A DNA stretch of 64,000 bases. It comes from Gavia stellata. Its lineage: Eukaryota; Chordata; Aves; Gaviiformes; Gaviidae. Under the pieces are notes generated by a model. It saw only the letters and a list, made by a program, of their open reading frames with translations. It was not told the origin of the DNA and made no database searches. The stretch is taken from positions 13,653,001-13,717,000 of the forward strand of contig NC_082637.1 in assembly GCF_030936135.1 (NCBI RefSeq). Direction: 5' to 3'. The first letter of the stretch is position 1; each line of letters starts with the position of its first letter. Positions 37,023 through 50,100 of this stretch are shown here, piece by piece. A program made the position numbers and the translations under genes.

Positions 37023-40000
37023 CTGAAAAATACACCATCATGCAAAAGTCAATAACAATGCTTAACATGTAATACGTATCACTTGGCTTGATCAAAGTCC
37101 TATTTGAATTGCAGCTAATTGATTCTTGTTATTTCTCAAAAAGATGTGACCTATAGTTCCACTTCAGGAGCAGAAAAAATGAATCAGAGAGCAGTGGCAT
37201 CTTGGGATACTGGGTGCTTTTCTTAAAGCTCTAACTTTCAGATTCATTAATTTAGCTGACAAATCAGCCTTCCGGTAACAAAAAATACACTTTTATCCCT
37301 GTTGATACAGGACTCAAGATGTTTGAACTCTGAAAGTCCTGAAAATAGAAGGCAAATAGAAAACATCCAAAATTTATTTAGAAGTTTATGATTTTTGAGC
37401 CAATCTCATGACTTCTGAATATTTGGGACCAGCAATGTTGAATTCAGGACCACCTGAGCTGAAGAATGGTACTCTGTGCGTTCAACTCATTTTTACTGCA
37501 TTTGATTTTGCAGTAAAGTGGAAATGCCACGACCAGAGGAAAAAAAACAAGGAAAAAGTAGCATAATTTCACAGTTAATTTATCAGGTGAAAAGGCAAGA
37601 TGGTATGCAATTATCCCTCTTTCTTCAACCTGTAAAGGCCAAAAGCAGTGTTGCAGAACTGGGCTGAAATATAGAGGTGCAAGTGGGAAGCCACCAGCTG
37701 TGAAGATCCAGTCCCTGCAGTGGGCTGACACCACTAGATGTCATCAGAATTCAGGTTACAGCTCAGGGTGATCAGAAGTCCCTGTTGCTGCTAAATCTGT
37801 TTGCTTAGCCTGAAGAAAAGACAGAATGACTTGAAGGAAACCTCCTGCTTCTCCCACCAATGCTCTTCCTGTTTGGAGATGGTGACTGGAGTCAGCTATT
37901 AGATTCTCAGTAGCCAACCTCACTCTTTGAAACTAAAGAGCAATTTACTATCTAAATAGGAAACTCCTTACCTCAGCTTTCCACTCCTACCAAGCACATC
38001 TGACAGGTATTTGTATGCTTGAAACCCATTCAGTGTAGCACAGCGTGGGAACAAGCTGTCTCTTTGCCGAGGAAAAATTCTTTGTGGTTTATCAGATGAC
38101 TCAATTTTCATTACGCAATTCATTTTCTGTATCAAGAAACTATAATCTGTCAGCACATAAATATTTTTCAAGTGCAAAGGCAAATGAAGTATCAGTTAAT
38201 TTAACTGAGTCTAAAACATGTTTACTGTGGACAATGTGGAGAACAACAGTTGGCTACATTTCCACCTATCACTTCTGAATATCCAGGCACATTTCACGCA
38301 TGTAACTGAGCTACAGGCTGCAAAATTGCGCCTGAGTTAGTTTTAAACTCACTTACAGCAATCTGTGCATACACAGTCAGTGGAGAGCAAACCAATTAAA
38401 TATAAATTCCACTTTTGTGTAAGCACATGCAAATTTTATGACTGTAAACAAATGGCAGGCACAAACGTTACTGTTTAACTTCAGAAATGAGCTGTGAAAA
38501 CTTGGTGTTTTATAATGTGGACCACAGACCATTGAGCTCATGCAAGAACAAGGCACATTTTTCTCAAGTGAAGGTGAAATAATGAACTATAAACAGTAAC
38601 TATTTCATGTACATATGATACCACTTACAATATTTTATTATTTCTAAAAATAGTTGGAACATTTGTAAAATACAGCACTTTCAAACTGATACTCATACTG
38701 TGCTTCCCTATAGGTAACTGGTACCATGATTGTATTTTTTATTTTTACAGACGTATCTTTTCTGCGTGGGGAATTGACAGATAAGAGAAACTGATTACAG
38801 TGAGTAAAAGAATTAAATTTGTCAATATGACAAAAGAGAGAGGCATCATCAAGAAAGAGCTGTATTAGAGCCCTCTGCAAGGAAAATGGGATCATTTTGG
38901 AAACTGAAGACCTAAAGAACCAAATTAATAGAAATAGGATTAAATTAATGCATTTAAAAATGAGTCTTTTTCCTTGGGACCTTTTTTTTTTTTTTTAAAA
39001 TGAGATGACCATAAACGACTTCTGTAATGTGGCTGTGAAAAACAACAGGAGAGATACAGGGGAGGAATATGGACCTGTTAGTGCCACAGACTAAACTCAA
39101 TTCTGGTCACCTATACTTGGGGAAAAAAACCCCAGGTTAACCTATTTAGAACAGATTTATAACACAGCTACAAAGATGATCAGGGGACACAGAGGCTTTC
39201 TCATGATGGCAATTTAAAGAATTGGGTTTTTACTCCAAGCAAGCATGGTTGTCTTCTATAAACAGCAGGAGATTAGCATCAAAAGAGGGAAAATAAGAAT
39301 GTGTAAACTCTAGTAATAGATGTTCATAATTAGCTCCAAAAATTAGAGAAAAAAGTTACCATCACAGCAGTGAGTTTCTGGAATAGTCTTCCAAACACAA
39401 AAATCCCGTGTAGTTTTCCCAGGTAGTCTGATCTATTATGAAATATATATGACATGGTTGTTTGTGATACCTGAGGACTGGACTTCGTGATCCAATATAT
39501 GTTTTCCAGGCCAGTATTTCAATTCAAGTTAAATACCTCGAATCATTAACAGTTAGAAAACTGCAGAAGTATGAGATTGGCTGGATGTCCTATTTTACAT
39601 TCAACATTCAATGCTTTCAAAATATTTTCTGTTAAAGAATTATCAGAACATCTGTGTATTTGAAGATCATGCTTAAAAGCATCTTAGAAAAGCTTCATTC
39701 TCATATTTGTATTGCTTTCTGAAGGAATGTAAGCAGCAGTAGAGCAGGTGGCCACAAGGCTCCAGGCATACTAACCATATTCCATTTGTTCCAGTGCCTA
39801 TGTTTCCATGGTTGCCTGGTATTTGGTAGTTGTGGTTCAAATATCGTTTATAAGGCTTGTGGAGAGATGTCTTTTTTAAAAAAAACTTTAATAGAAAAAA
39901 GAGTGCCCACTTTGTCATAACTGTATCAAAAGTGTGTCTCCCCTACCTACAACCTGAAAATGTTTTCATTAAAGAGTAACTAGCATTATTGAAGATGCTG

Positions 40001-43000
40001 TGAGGGAATGCTTCACTTTTAGGACTGAATGCATTCCTGTATAAGGGACATAGTGGACATTGATTTGCCACAATGTCATGCAAAACCAGGGGTTGAGTAA
40101 CTGATGATTAAAAGATCATATGCCTCCTTTTTGAAGGTTCTGATTTAATTCCAATAGGGTTATTACGTTCTGAAATTATAGTTGAATTTCTCCCTCTTAA
40201 CACAGCTGTTATATAGTATTCAACAGCTGCACATTGCACCTCAGAAGATAGTGTACCTTGATGGAAATGGAAATGATTGCTGGGGTTTTAGAATGCACGG
40301 AAGTGCTAGATGTCCATGTAAAATAACCCTACTCTACAACTAAGAATATTATGAAATGGTAGGTTTGAAAACTGTGCTTAGAATGCTACTAGATGAAGCT
40401 GAAAGTTAAATACCAATACTGAGATCAGGTGCTGTGGAGGAGGCTTGAGAGAAAAATGTCCTTGTCCTAATTGAGTCTAGTTCTTACGTACTTTTCTCTC
40501 TCTTTCTTGGCTATGCCAGTGGTGTATGGGATCACCCAGCTAAACCAGTTTCGGAGCACAAAGGCGACATGCAGGGAATTGTGATTCGACTCAGCTTTGT
40601 CTCACCTTGACAAATCCTTATCTATGCAGAGATGACTTGGGGCAGCTGCGGAAACGGCTCAGCCCGGGGTTGCCTGAACACTGCTGAAACCCCAATGGAG
40701 CCGTGAATGATCCCTTAACAAACAAAATGCCCCGAGTACCATTCCACCACTATTCAGTAACTTTGTGTGCTAGACATCACTAAATTACCATACAGACCAA
40801 GGAGCCATCACAGCACCAGAGAGAAACATCCGTGCATAAGCCTGCCCCCACCCATCAAATCAGGGAATAAAAACCGTAAGGTTTGGGCAGAAAAATGGGG
40901 AGAGTCTTTTTTTCCAAGGATACAGCTGGCTTGTAGGAGATTCTTTCCCCCTTGTCCAGGACGCTGTACAAGGTAACTTCGCAGGGATTAAGAGAGAGGG
41001 TGAGTAATTAAGAAACATACGTATGGTATTTGGCATGCTTTAAGATCGTGATTAGTGCACTCTTTTTTTGTAAGGTATTAATATCTAGCGCGCTTGTGAA
41101 TTGTGTATTTAATTGCAATAGTGCATTCCTCCATTGTATCCATAAAAACCTGCAATAGTGGAGTATTGGACCTGTGAGTGAAGTTCAAATAAACTGTTAA
41201 TTTGAACCTGACAGTGAAGTCTTTCTCTCCGTCACAAATGGATACATTTCTTGAGATTGACAGAGAAGTCTTTACTCAGTTCTGCACAGATGGAAAGATT
41301 TTCTATCTATCTGCAATGTTTTCAGGCTTGCAGGGAGGGGAACAACTGTATGGCACCCACTGGCAATGACACTATGTCCATCACAAGCTTTGCTTGTGCT
41401 GCCAAAGAAATCTAAAACCCAAAGTACTTTACCAATCTGTACTAAACAACATTTACATTCCCACTAGTTATGATGATAAACAATGTTCATCTTTTGTGCC
41501 TGGGGGAAGGCAGTTTAAGGAGTCTCAGAACACCACAGTTCATTACCATTTGAAAGGCTGAACTACAGCTGTATGAAACCAAGTACCAATAAAGAACAGA
41601 ATAAAGCAAGAATGTGACAGTCTGCTGTACCATCCAGAGTCCTAGTGGCCATAGATTCAACTATACTGTGGAGATTGCATGAGTCTGCCTTCCCACGCTG
41701 AGTTCTCAAATGCCAACACAGATATAGGTCCCTAGCCAAGACTTGGGCATCGCTATCATTGGATGTGTTTTTGAACGGCAGTGATGGTTGGGATTATCCT
41801 GAAAATTAAAGCTGTGGATGCGCAGCGTGTCCAGAGCTCTGCTTTCCCTCTCTGAATGAGACCTAATTGGAAGCCTCCAAATCCTGAATCCCTCCGGCAC
41901 CCGGTACAGCCATGTATAAGCTCCAGAGAAGATAGGGAGTTCCGACATATCTGATCTGAATTTCTTCTGACTGATTCCAGGTGGCTACTTTCAGCACGTA
42001 GGTTTTGTAGAGTGCTTTGTAGGGTGCTTAGTTCCTTCTGTTGGCTATGTAAGGGAACCTAGACATCCAATTAATTTCTTGGGACCAAGCACTTCATATC
42101 TCTGTGTTGCGTAAACTGGAAACACCTACAGGTTCTTTTAGATTTCATCTGAAAAGCCTGTATCAGGCCTGTTTCTAATACATTTTTTCCTAAATTTCTC
42201 TCTTAAACAAACCTTCTCTTAACAACCCTTTGTAGCCCTTCCTTTGATTAGCAGTTAATATGTAATGATGAATGGAACAACTTCTCTCACCCATGGAGAT
42301 TCACTCCTCAGTCTGAAAGACTTAAGTCATTTTTGAAAAAGAAAATTCATGAACCCCCAGATTCTTGAAAATATTTTAGACACTTAATTCTCCATCAAAG
42401 TGTTTATGCACTTAACTCCTATTGATTTTACAGAACTGAGCCTGAAACTCTTTTTAAAACTGTCAATGTCTAAACTGACAAGAAAAGGCCAAGACAACAG
42501 GAAGAAAGCACCATTATCCCTACTTTACAGATGGGAAACCAAGACAGAGAACAGTCAAGTACTTTGCTCAGATTCATACTAGAAATGTAACAAAAGCTAA
42601 AAACTGATCCTTTCCTACTAGTTTTTTTTTCCCGAATACCACCTCTACTGCTTTTGTTTTCCCAATGTAACATGAGTCAGCTAACAATAGCAATCTTCCT
42701 CCACCAGTCTCATGGCTCCTGAATATTCTGTTTTCTTCCCTGGTGGTCTGTAGGTTTAGCCATAATTTCAGGATTATTGTTCTTACAGCAGTCTTTTACA
42801 GACAAGAAAAGCATAACCTGTAAAGAGTAAAATTTTAGAGTTTGAAAGTTAGAATTTAAATTAGAACTTGAAAATTGCTCTTGAAATATGATGGAAGTTC
42901 ATCTCTACCAACTACCAAGCCCAACTCCACAGTCATTATCTTGCTATAATAATTTAAAATATTATTTATATATAGCATAGTCATGAAATACAAAGTCCAG

Positions 43001-43008
43001 TTTCCTAC
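37023..43008 (-). other. PRLR 5' intron
   Basis: About 6 kb between the signal-peptide exon and the proposed 5' UTR exon. It holds the LTR-like block ending near 41236 and otherwise nothing I can name. A strong minus-strand donor at 37971-37970 (GTAAGG) may mark an alternative 5' exon. Confidence 0.5.
40520..41236 (+). mobile_element. Possible solo LTR
   Basis: Plus-strand block with LTR signals: AATAAAAACC (TATA-like) near 40866, CCTGCAATAGTGGAG, then the poly(A) signal AATAAACTG near 41190 and a pyrimidine-rich end finishing CCGTCACA. No gag, pol or env sequence flanks it. The left border is uncertain and no target duplication was confirmed. Confidence 0.45.
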
Positions 43009-43074
43009 CTAAAGGATTCATGTGTGCGAGGAATATTTTTCCTCTCCTTCATGAATGTCAGTTCACTTCATAAC
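43009..43074 (-). other. PRLR: Putative PRLR 5' UTR exon (non-coding)
   Basis: 66 bases with excellent minus-strand splice signals: a long pyrimidine tract before TTGCAG on the right (CTCTCTTTTTTTCTCTTGCAG-type, 43075-43095) and donor GTAGGA on the left. It carries only short frames. The signal-peptide exon needs an upstream non-coding exon, and this is the best candidate. Its own acceptor means that the first exon and promoter are further right. Confidence 0.5.
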
Positions 43075-43379
43075 CTGCAAGAGAAAAAAAGAGAGTAATT
43101 CCAGGATTAGTATATTACTGAAAGCATCACTACTTTATTCCTAAAACACAAAAAAGCAAAAAAATTTACTCTTTGTATTAGCTGATTCAGATACTCTCAC
43201 TCTAAGTCAATACATCTAAACATCAAGAACAATAGTGACTGTGGTAAACTATCATGTTACTGTACACTATTTCCATTATCTGTTTCAATAAAAGCACAAA
43301 ATTCTGTAGCAACTTAGGATGCAGTTTAGATTTACTAGTAGACTGTGCTAGGCTATGTGATTAAAGGCCATCTACATGA

Positions 43380-44165
43380 AGGCCGGGACAGGACCAGGCA
43401 AAAAATTGACTGTGTTGGTGGAGGAACCCTAGCAACCTAATCAGTGAAAATGGGGCGCAGGGAATCAGCTACGTCTAAGACTACCAAAGCACAGTCACTT
43501 GCCTGGAACCCACCAGGAGGAGCCAACCAGCCAAACTCCCTTCCCCATATGCCTCACAGACTGAAGCAGGTACAGCAGGGGGAAAAGAATTTGGGGAGGA
43601 AAGGAAAGGATCAAAGTGGCCTGGGGAGGAACAAGCATGGGAAAATAAGGAGAAAAGGGGAATAGAGGGGTCAGTCAAGTGTAAATTGGTGACTTGTTTG
43701 ACTGGGATGTGTGCCTGATCACTGTAGCCTACCCTATATTCTCATTAAGTCCTATTTCTATTGTCTGTCTGGGTGTGCTCTGTTCTGGGTGGGTACCTTT
43801 GGATGCTAGTGAACTTCCAGCTGGATTAGGTGGCAAGGAGTGGGATTGCAAAACTCCACGCTCCTATGTAACTCCCCCACAAATGGGGAGACCAGAGGAT
43901 CTGGGGCCCACTACTGGGTCAACTGAGCATCTAAGACCAGGTACTGGAGTGATCCATTTTTTTGTGTGCAAATACACATATATACATATATGTAACACTA
44001 GCAGAGTTAGGTCTATGTTGATGTATGTGGCCTCTTTGTGTGTGTGTATTGTGTCCATGTGCCCGACCACCCATCAGGAGCAGCTGCTTAGCTTCGCTGC
44101 TGGCAGAACCTGAGAATATGGACCTGCAGCAGTCTCACATCTATTGGGCTACCTGATTCAGCTGC
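43380..44165 (+). repeat. Repeat-like block upstream of PRLR
   Basis: GC-richer segment with purine-rich left half (43560-43670) and a right half containing GGGGAGACCAGAGGATCTGGG and a TG-rich stretch at about 44031-44060. The texture is that of an old interspersed element, but I cannot name the family. It contains the proposed first exon of the plus-strand candidate gene. Confidence 0.3.
43450..43569 (+). CDS. Candidate gene, exon 1
   Basis: 40 codons from ATG (context GAAAATGG) to donor GTACAG, phase 0. Pro/Ser/Gln-rich (WNPPGGANQPNSLPHMP). The least certain part, as it lies in repeat-like sequence 375 bases from the PRLR 5' exon. Confidence 0.3.
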
Positions 44166-47100
44166 CTCTAACAGGCTGAAATTAAATGTTTTACCAAAAA
44201 AAGCCACTACGTTTAACTGACTGTTCTTTATCATCCAACTACACTGTGCTGTGAAGAAATAATTTAGATGAGCTTTAAAGGGCAATTTATCTGCCAGAGC
44301 AAGAAAAACTATTTATACACAAAATTACTAACTTTGAAATTACTAACTTCATCATCCTATTTCTTATGAAATCTTATTTCTTTAAATAATTTGAAACAAA
44401 GACTTTTTTTACAACTAACATTAAGAATGGTCTGGATTGCCTGGAGACCAGGTGAGAAACTGCATTACTCAGTTACCAGGGTATTCTTTTGTTGGGTTCC
44501 ATTTCAGTAAAGCTAATGAGAACAATAAAAATACCATGAAATTGTCTGGCAGCTAGACATTATGCCATTACAGAGGGTCAGATTTAATTGAGGGTGATCA
44601 CCAGGTTCTTTTTTATGTGCATATATAAAATGGCATACATAACATATAACTGAATGCGGCAAAAATAATGTTTGCAGTGAAGTTACTCAGTCATGACATA
44701 AGGTGAAAATTAGTTTGAAGGTGGAGATCAGTAAGTGGTCATTGTTTTAGAGAGGACAGAAATCTGGTTGTCAGTGTCCATCCTGGGAACACAGTTTGAC
44801 CCAAGGTTTGCTAAATAGCAGAATTCTCCCAAAATACAAGCTGCCTTGTAGATCTAGATCACTTCACAGAGACGTTTTAAAAATTATGCAATTGTTCCAC
44901 ATTTAAAAGGAAGCCTAGTTCTAAAAGAAAATATATGGTTATGATCACTAAATAAAAATAAACTTTCCTTTACTTTTTCTGATTTCTACTAATTGATACA
45001 ACATCAAAACATACAGTTCTATCCTACCAGCAAATTTTATGCTGCTCTCATGACTGCTTTCATCAGGAAGTGATATCGTGACCTAGTGACGCATCCCTAC
45101 ACAATATGACTGACATAAAATATGTTTTTTACCAAAGCTACAATAGTGCATAGGCACTGGATTGTTCATATCAGTGATCAGAAAGGATCATGATAGAATG
45201 GACCTTGTCTTCTGCATTAACCAGGACAATGACTCTCACCAAAGTACTTCTACATCAAATAATCATTATTCAAATAATATTTATTATGATAGTCCTGAGA
45301 ACAGAAATAGAATTCCACTGTCGTGGGTATTGTACAAAGAAAAGTTTCTGCTCTTAATAACTGAAAATGTATACAACCAATTAATAATACAGAGTGGAAG
45401 AAAGGGATATAACAAGTAGGTCAAAACTTGAGTATTTTTGGTTTGAAACTAAAGATTATTTTCATCGCAAAGTATTAAAAAAATATCCCATAAACTGGAA
45501 ACTGCCTATGAAGAATCAGTGTTAGAAAATTCACTTCAGAATGTCATTTCAGAATGTCACAAATTCTCTTTCAACCAAAGCCAATGCATGCAAATTTTCA
45601 AAATTCCAAAATGAACAGTAGAACGTTTTCTGAAATCTAAGCAAGTGATTTCAGTTTGATTATAACTTTTTTGCCCAATGAAAACATGTTGCGATGAAAA
45701 ATTTCTGATAATCTTTAATTATACACAGAATTTCAGTGAGCAATGCAATGGCAAAAAGTTTTGACATTTCTGGGGGAAGATGCTGGTGTAGAGGTGAGGA
45801 AGTTTATTGCAGAGTGACTAAAATGACTAAAAGTTTACAGGAAGCAAAAGAACAGAACTCTGAAAGTAGTAAAGGGAACACAGTAATGGAGAAAACTGTG
45901 AAAGGTTTGTGGAGTGAATCTGAGGGAAACAGAAAATGAAGGACACAGAAGGGGGAAAGAACAAATAATCTGTTGGCACTGGGCAATAAAGGGTCAGATG
46001 AAGTTGTAATTTTGAATGTATTCCAATATCCCCTTGGAGTTTCAAAGCTCCATCCACTGGATGCCATCCCAAAATACCCTTCTCTTGGTGAACACCGGCG
46101 ATGGTTTTGGGTGGAGGAGAATCATCTTCTGGATCCTACTGCCTGCAAGCATCAGTAGGGTAATGCTGAAGAAAGGTGTGACCTTAGCTCTAGCACAGTT
46201 TCTTTATTCCCTCTCACTGAGACAGTCTGTTTTGGCTGAGTTTGTGTCTGGAGTCTCTCTTCAAAGCTTTATGACTGTGGTAAGACTGTAACAGAAAGAA
46301 CCTGGCTGTAAGGGAATAAATGTTCTTCTTCAATGACAAATGTGCTCAGTAATTAACAATATCAGTGGGAGCAGAGAAAACTATTGGATAAATAATTGTT
46401 TTCTGTTTCAGTGTTCTCTTTTTCAGGAGGTCCTCATTATAAGGTTGTAAAAGTAGCTGTTTCTTTGTCTTTTTGTGAGTACATGTTGTACATTTACACT
46501 TGAATTGCTTAAGTGACTGTAGAGTTACTCTGTAAAAGAACACAATTACCAAAAATTACTACTCCAATCAAATTGATATAAACACTCAATGTCCTATTAT
46601 TTGTGAACTTGAACATTTCTCAAACATATTCTCTGACCTTCAGACTTGTTGATAAAAGAGCTTTGTGGTTGCATGCTAAAGGCTACCACCAATGCCATAT
46701 ACAGATCAAGTGGCACACTGTTTAGCTAAAGGAATGAAACTGTGTTATCCTGGTAATCTAAAACTGAGGGGAAAATCTTTTCTTACAATTATTTGAGACA
46801 AATTGCTGACAATAATGGGAATAAAACAATATTTAACCATCAACCTTCACTTTCCTGAGCTTAAAATAATCTTTTGGCACTTCAAACCTAAAGCATTATA
46901 CTCCCTTTAATACAGAAATATGTGGATATGCAGCCTAGCTCTAATTTTGGTAGCATTTTGTAGATCTCTTCTGGTACCTAATTCCTGAATAGACTAGTGT
47001 TTAACACATTTTATAAACAGATTATTTTCTACAGGTGTTTATATAGGTGGCATTAATGTCTAATGTCAGTAAAAACCAGACAGCTTCCTTATGAGAAGTG

Positions 47101-50100
47101 TCTCATTACAGAAAGTCAGATGTTCAAACTACTCTGAACTTTCTACATGCCAAACCAGTAACAGTATCAATACTGCTGTATCGCAACCCTGTGAAGTTCC
47201 ACACAGATGCTCGTCTTCCAGCAAAAATACCCTTTTTTAATTACAGTTTTGAAGTGGAAGAATACTGAAGCTCCTACAAGCTGCAATATGCATTCTGAAG
47301 GAACTGAATTCACCCTTTGATCAGGAGTACGAATTTCCTTCCTAATTTCTTCATGATGAATATACAAACCGAATGAAGTATAGCACTAACCTGATCCACC
47401 CCCTGTCTTCATCCCAGGCTGCTATTCCTTGGAGATTCTCAGTCATGGTGAATTGTGTTTTGTGTTTTGGATTTTTGTTTGTTTTGCAGTATAAGAAAAT
47501 GACCCTGAGGTTGCAGACTATGAGACTTTTAGGTACTTGTTTACAGAATAAAGACTTACGCTGCAAGCTCTGGAGGTTAAAGGTAAATTTATTAATGTAT
47601 TCATTCATTAACTCACTTGCTCTGTTCCTTAGAACCTGCAAGGACAGTATTGTGTCTCCTACTGATGAATGCATTTCTAACAGGTGATATTTTCCTCTCT
47701 GATAGAGTAAATAAAACATGTCAAGAAACTACTTGAAGAGATTCATTTTGCAAAGAGAGAGAAATCTTCATTGTGCAGCAAAGGCAAACAAATAGCTTAA
47801 TGAATAAAGATTAACTAAATATGGGATATTAGGTTTTGGACTATGGATAGTGTTTAGTTTTAACAAACTAAGGACATAAGAATGCCTCTCCCTTACCTCT
47901 GCTGTAACACTAAGTATGTCCAATTAGATTTAACATTAATGTTTCAGTTTGCCCTACTCCTCTGTGGAGTTTGCACACTTCTTAGTTAAATAATGAAGAA
48001 ATAGCTACTAAACAGAATTTGGAGAAGAAAAGATTTCAAGGAATAAAAAATATATTCTGTACTAGAACAAAATCTATTTTAACACTTTTCTTCAGTATGT
48101 TCTTGTTATTTGGTGAAAAAAGACTCAGAATGAAATGATGGACTTTTGGTTATAGCATGTATTGATGCATCCAGCTGCACCTGGTTTTTTCTATAAATGT
48201 TCTTGATTCACTGTTTATTGTATAGCATCAGTGGCTGTGAAATTTTTTGTTCTTTGCAGTCAGTCTCAGATTAGACCTATGGCGTGTATGATAATTACCA
48301 AGTTTTATAAGCCTCATTATACTGGGTAATGACTTCAACTTGAAACACTGGCATCAACATTGGAGTTCTCTGCCTTTGAAATGGCATGCCTCTTCAAGAT
48401 TATAGAACCGCCATCCACTTTAGGGGCCAAAGGGGAAGGCGGGGTGTTGGAGTGCTCAATTCAGAACTGCTTGCAAGCAAAACCATCTGATTTTCACCTA
48501 AAAGAAAACTCTGACCAAAATTCAAAGTTTCAGTAACTGCAGGTAGGCAAAGATGACTTTTTATGCCCAAGCATCTGAAATGTCAGATCTGCATGTTTTA
48601 ATCGGACAAAGGCTATCTTGAAAAAATGTCAAAAAAAGAAAATGTGAAGGTAATAAATTTGAAATACCAGTGACATTTCTTTTAGAAGTATTTGATAATT
48701 ACAAAAGAAGAAAAGAAAAGGTATAAGTATCAAGAACCTTCCTGTTTGCTCTCTGTATGTTGGACTTCATGGTAGATTGTAGAAAACTAGTAAATTTTAC
48801 TAACAGCTGAAATAATTTTAAGCATGGTAATGTAGATCACTAGAAATCGACTAACATCCTCTATAATTAACATCAACCCATTTTGTTTTATATCCCATTA
48901 CAATCAACTTTAATTAGTAATTTTTTGTAGGCACCCAGTCACCCAAACATATTTCAAATGGTAAAAACATTCATTTTGCATTTAATCCACAATATTTCTT
49001 CCACAATCCCTGAAATAAAAACCTTATGTTGACATTTATGAAATGGCAGGAGGAAAAAATGCTGTAACTGTGGATTTTACTTTAGGTAATAACAACACAG
49101 GATTTTAAATCCTTGCTTGCATAAAGCCTGACCTTTTCACTTGATATGAAAGTCATTTTTATTGAAACTTGGATCCACACCTTCAGCCATTATTGTTACC
49201 TGCATCTTTTCAAGTTGCCTTTTTAGTGATGCCTTTTATGGTCATATGCCTGCAATCTTCTTGGCTGCATGCCCTAGGTAGCAGCATATTTATATAATTT
49301 AAATGGAAAAATTATTGAAGAATAACACAACCATGTTTTAAATTACTTTTTTAATTTAATCCTTGAGTTGCTTCACTGACAGTATGTTGAATACATGATC
49401 TGACACTCTTTAATAGATACTGGCACCAGACTTTCAAATCCAATTCAGACTGTTTGTTTAACTGGGCATGGTAGGAACCTTAGGCCAGAACAGTCAGATC
49501 TGTGTCTCCCTTAAGGTCTTCTTCCACTTGAAATTTGTGCATCCTTCAGAGTGCATGAGAAAAGGATGGTTACACCTCTAACAAGGCTGCCAGTATAAGA
49601 GTCTTGGGTGGCTATCACCAGCACACAGAACAAAGCAGCTGTGAAGCAGCTCAAGCACACATACCCTATGAAGGCTCTAAGAACCAGCCACAAAAGTGGG
49701 TAAAAGAGGCACCTGTCCTTCCTCCTCGGTGGAGTTTTGTCCCATGTGCAGCTCAGAGAGTGTAGGTGACTCAGCTTGCTAAGTGGCTATCTGGATGAAT
49801 AACAGGTTTTGAGGGTTGCCTCAAGGTGGTCTTTCAAGGCAGCACAAATAGCAATATACCCTTAAGAGCTCAAATTAGTTGCAGACAATATTGTTGGGTA
49901 ATTGAGGCATTTTGAAATCTTCAGATGTAAACATACATTTTAGAAATAAGTAGACCAAGTGAGTCATACAAGTCTATTGGGTTATAAATAATGTTTTTAT
50001 GCTTTTTTTTGTTCATATTTCTTCAAACTGATTTTTACCTCACTTTCAGAGCCCTTGCTACATTTAAACATTTGCTGTCTTACTTTTCATTTACATAGCT

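Noticed and set aside
46016-46291. Plus-strand frames at 45.97-46.29 kb as exons of the candidate gene
   Set aside because: They look somewhat protein-like, but no acceptor and donor pair gave a phase that fits the neighbouring putative exons.
47351-47719. Minus-strand 122-codon frame
   Set aside because: No similarity or splice support. The opposite strand has the better exon signal here (47490-47582).
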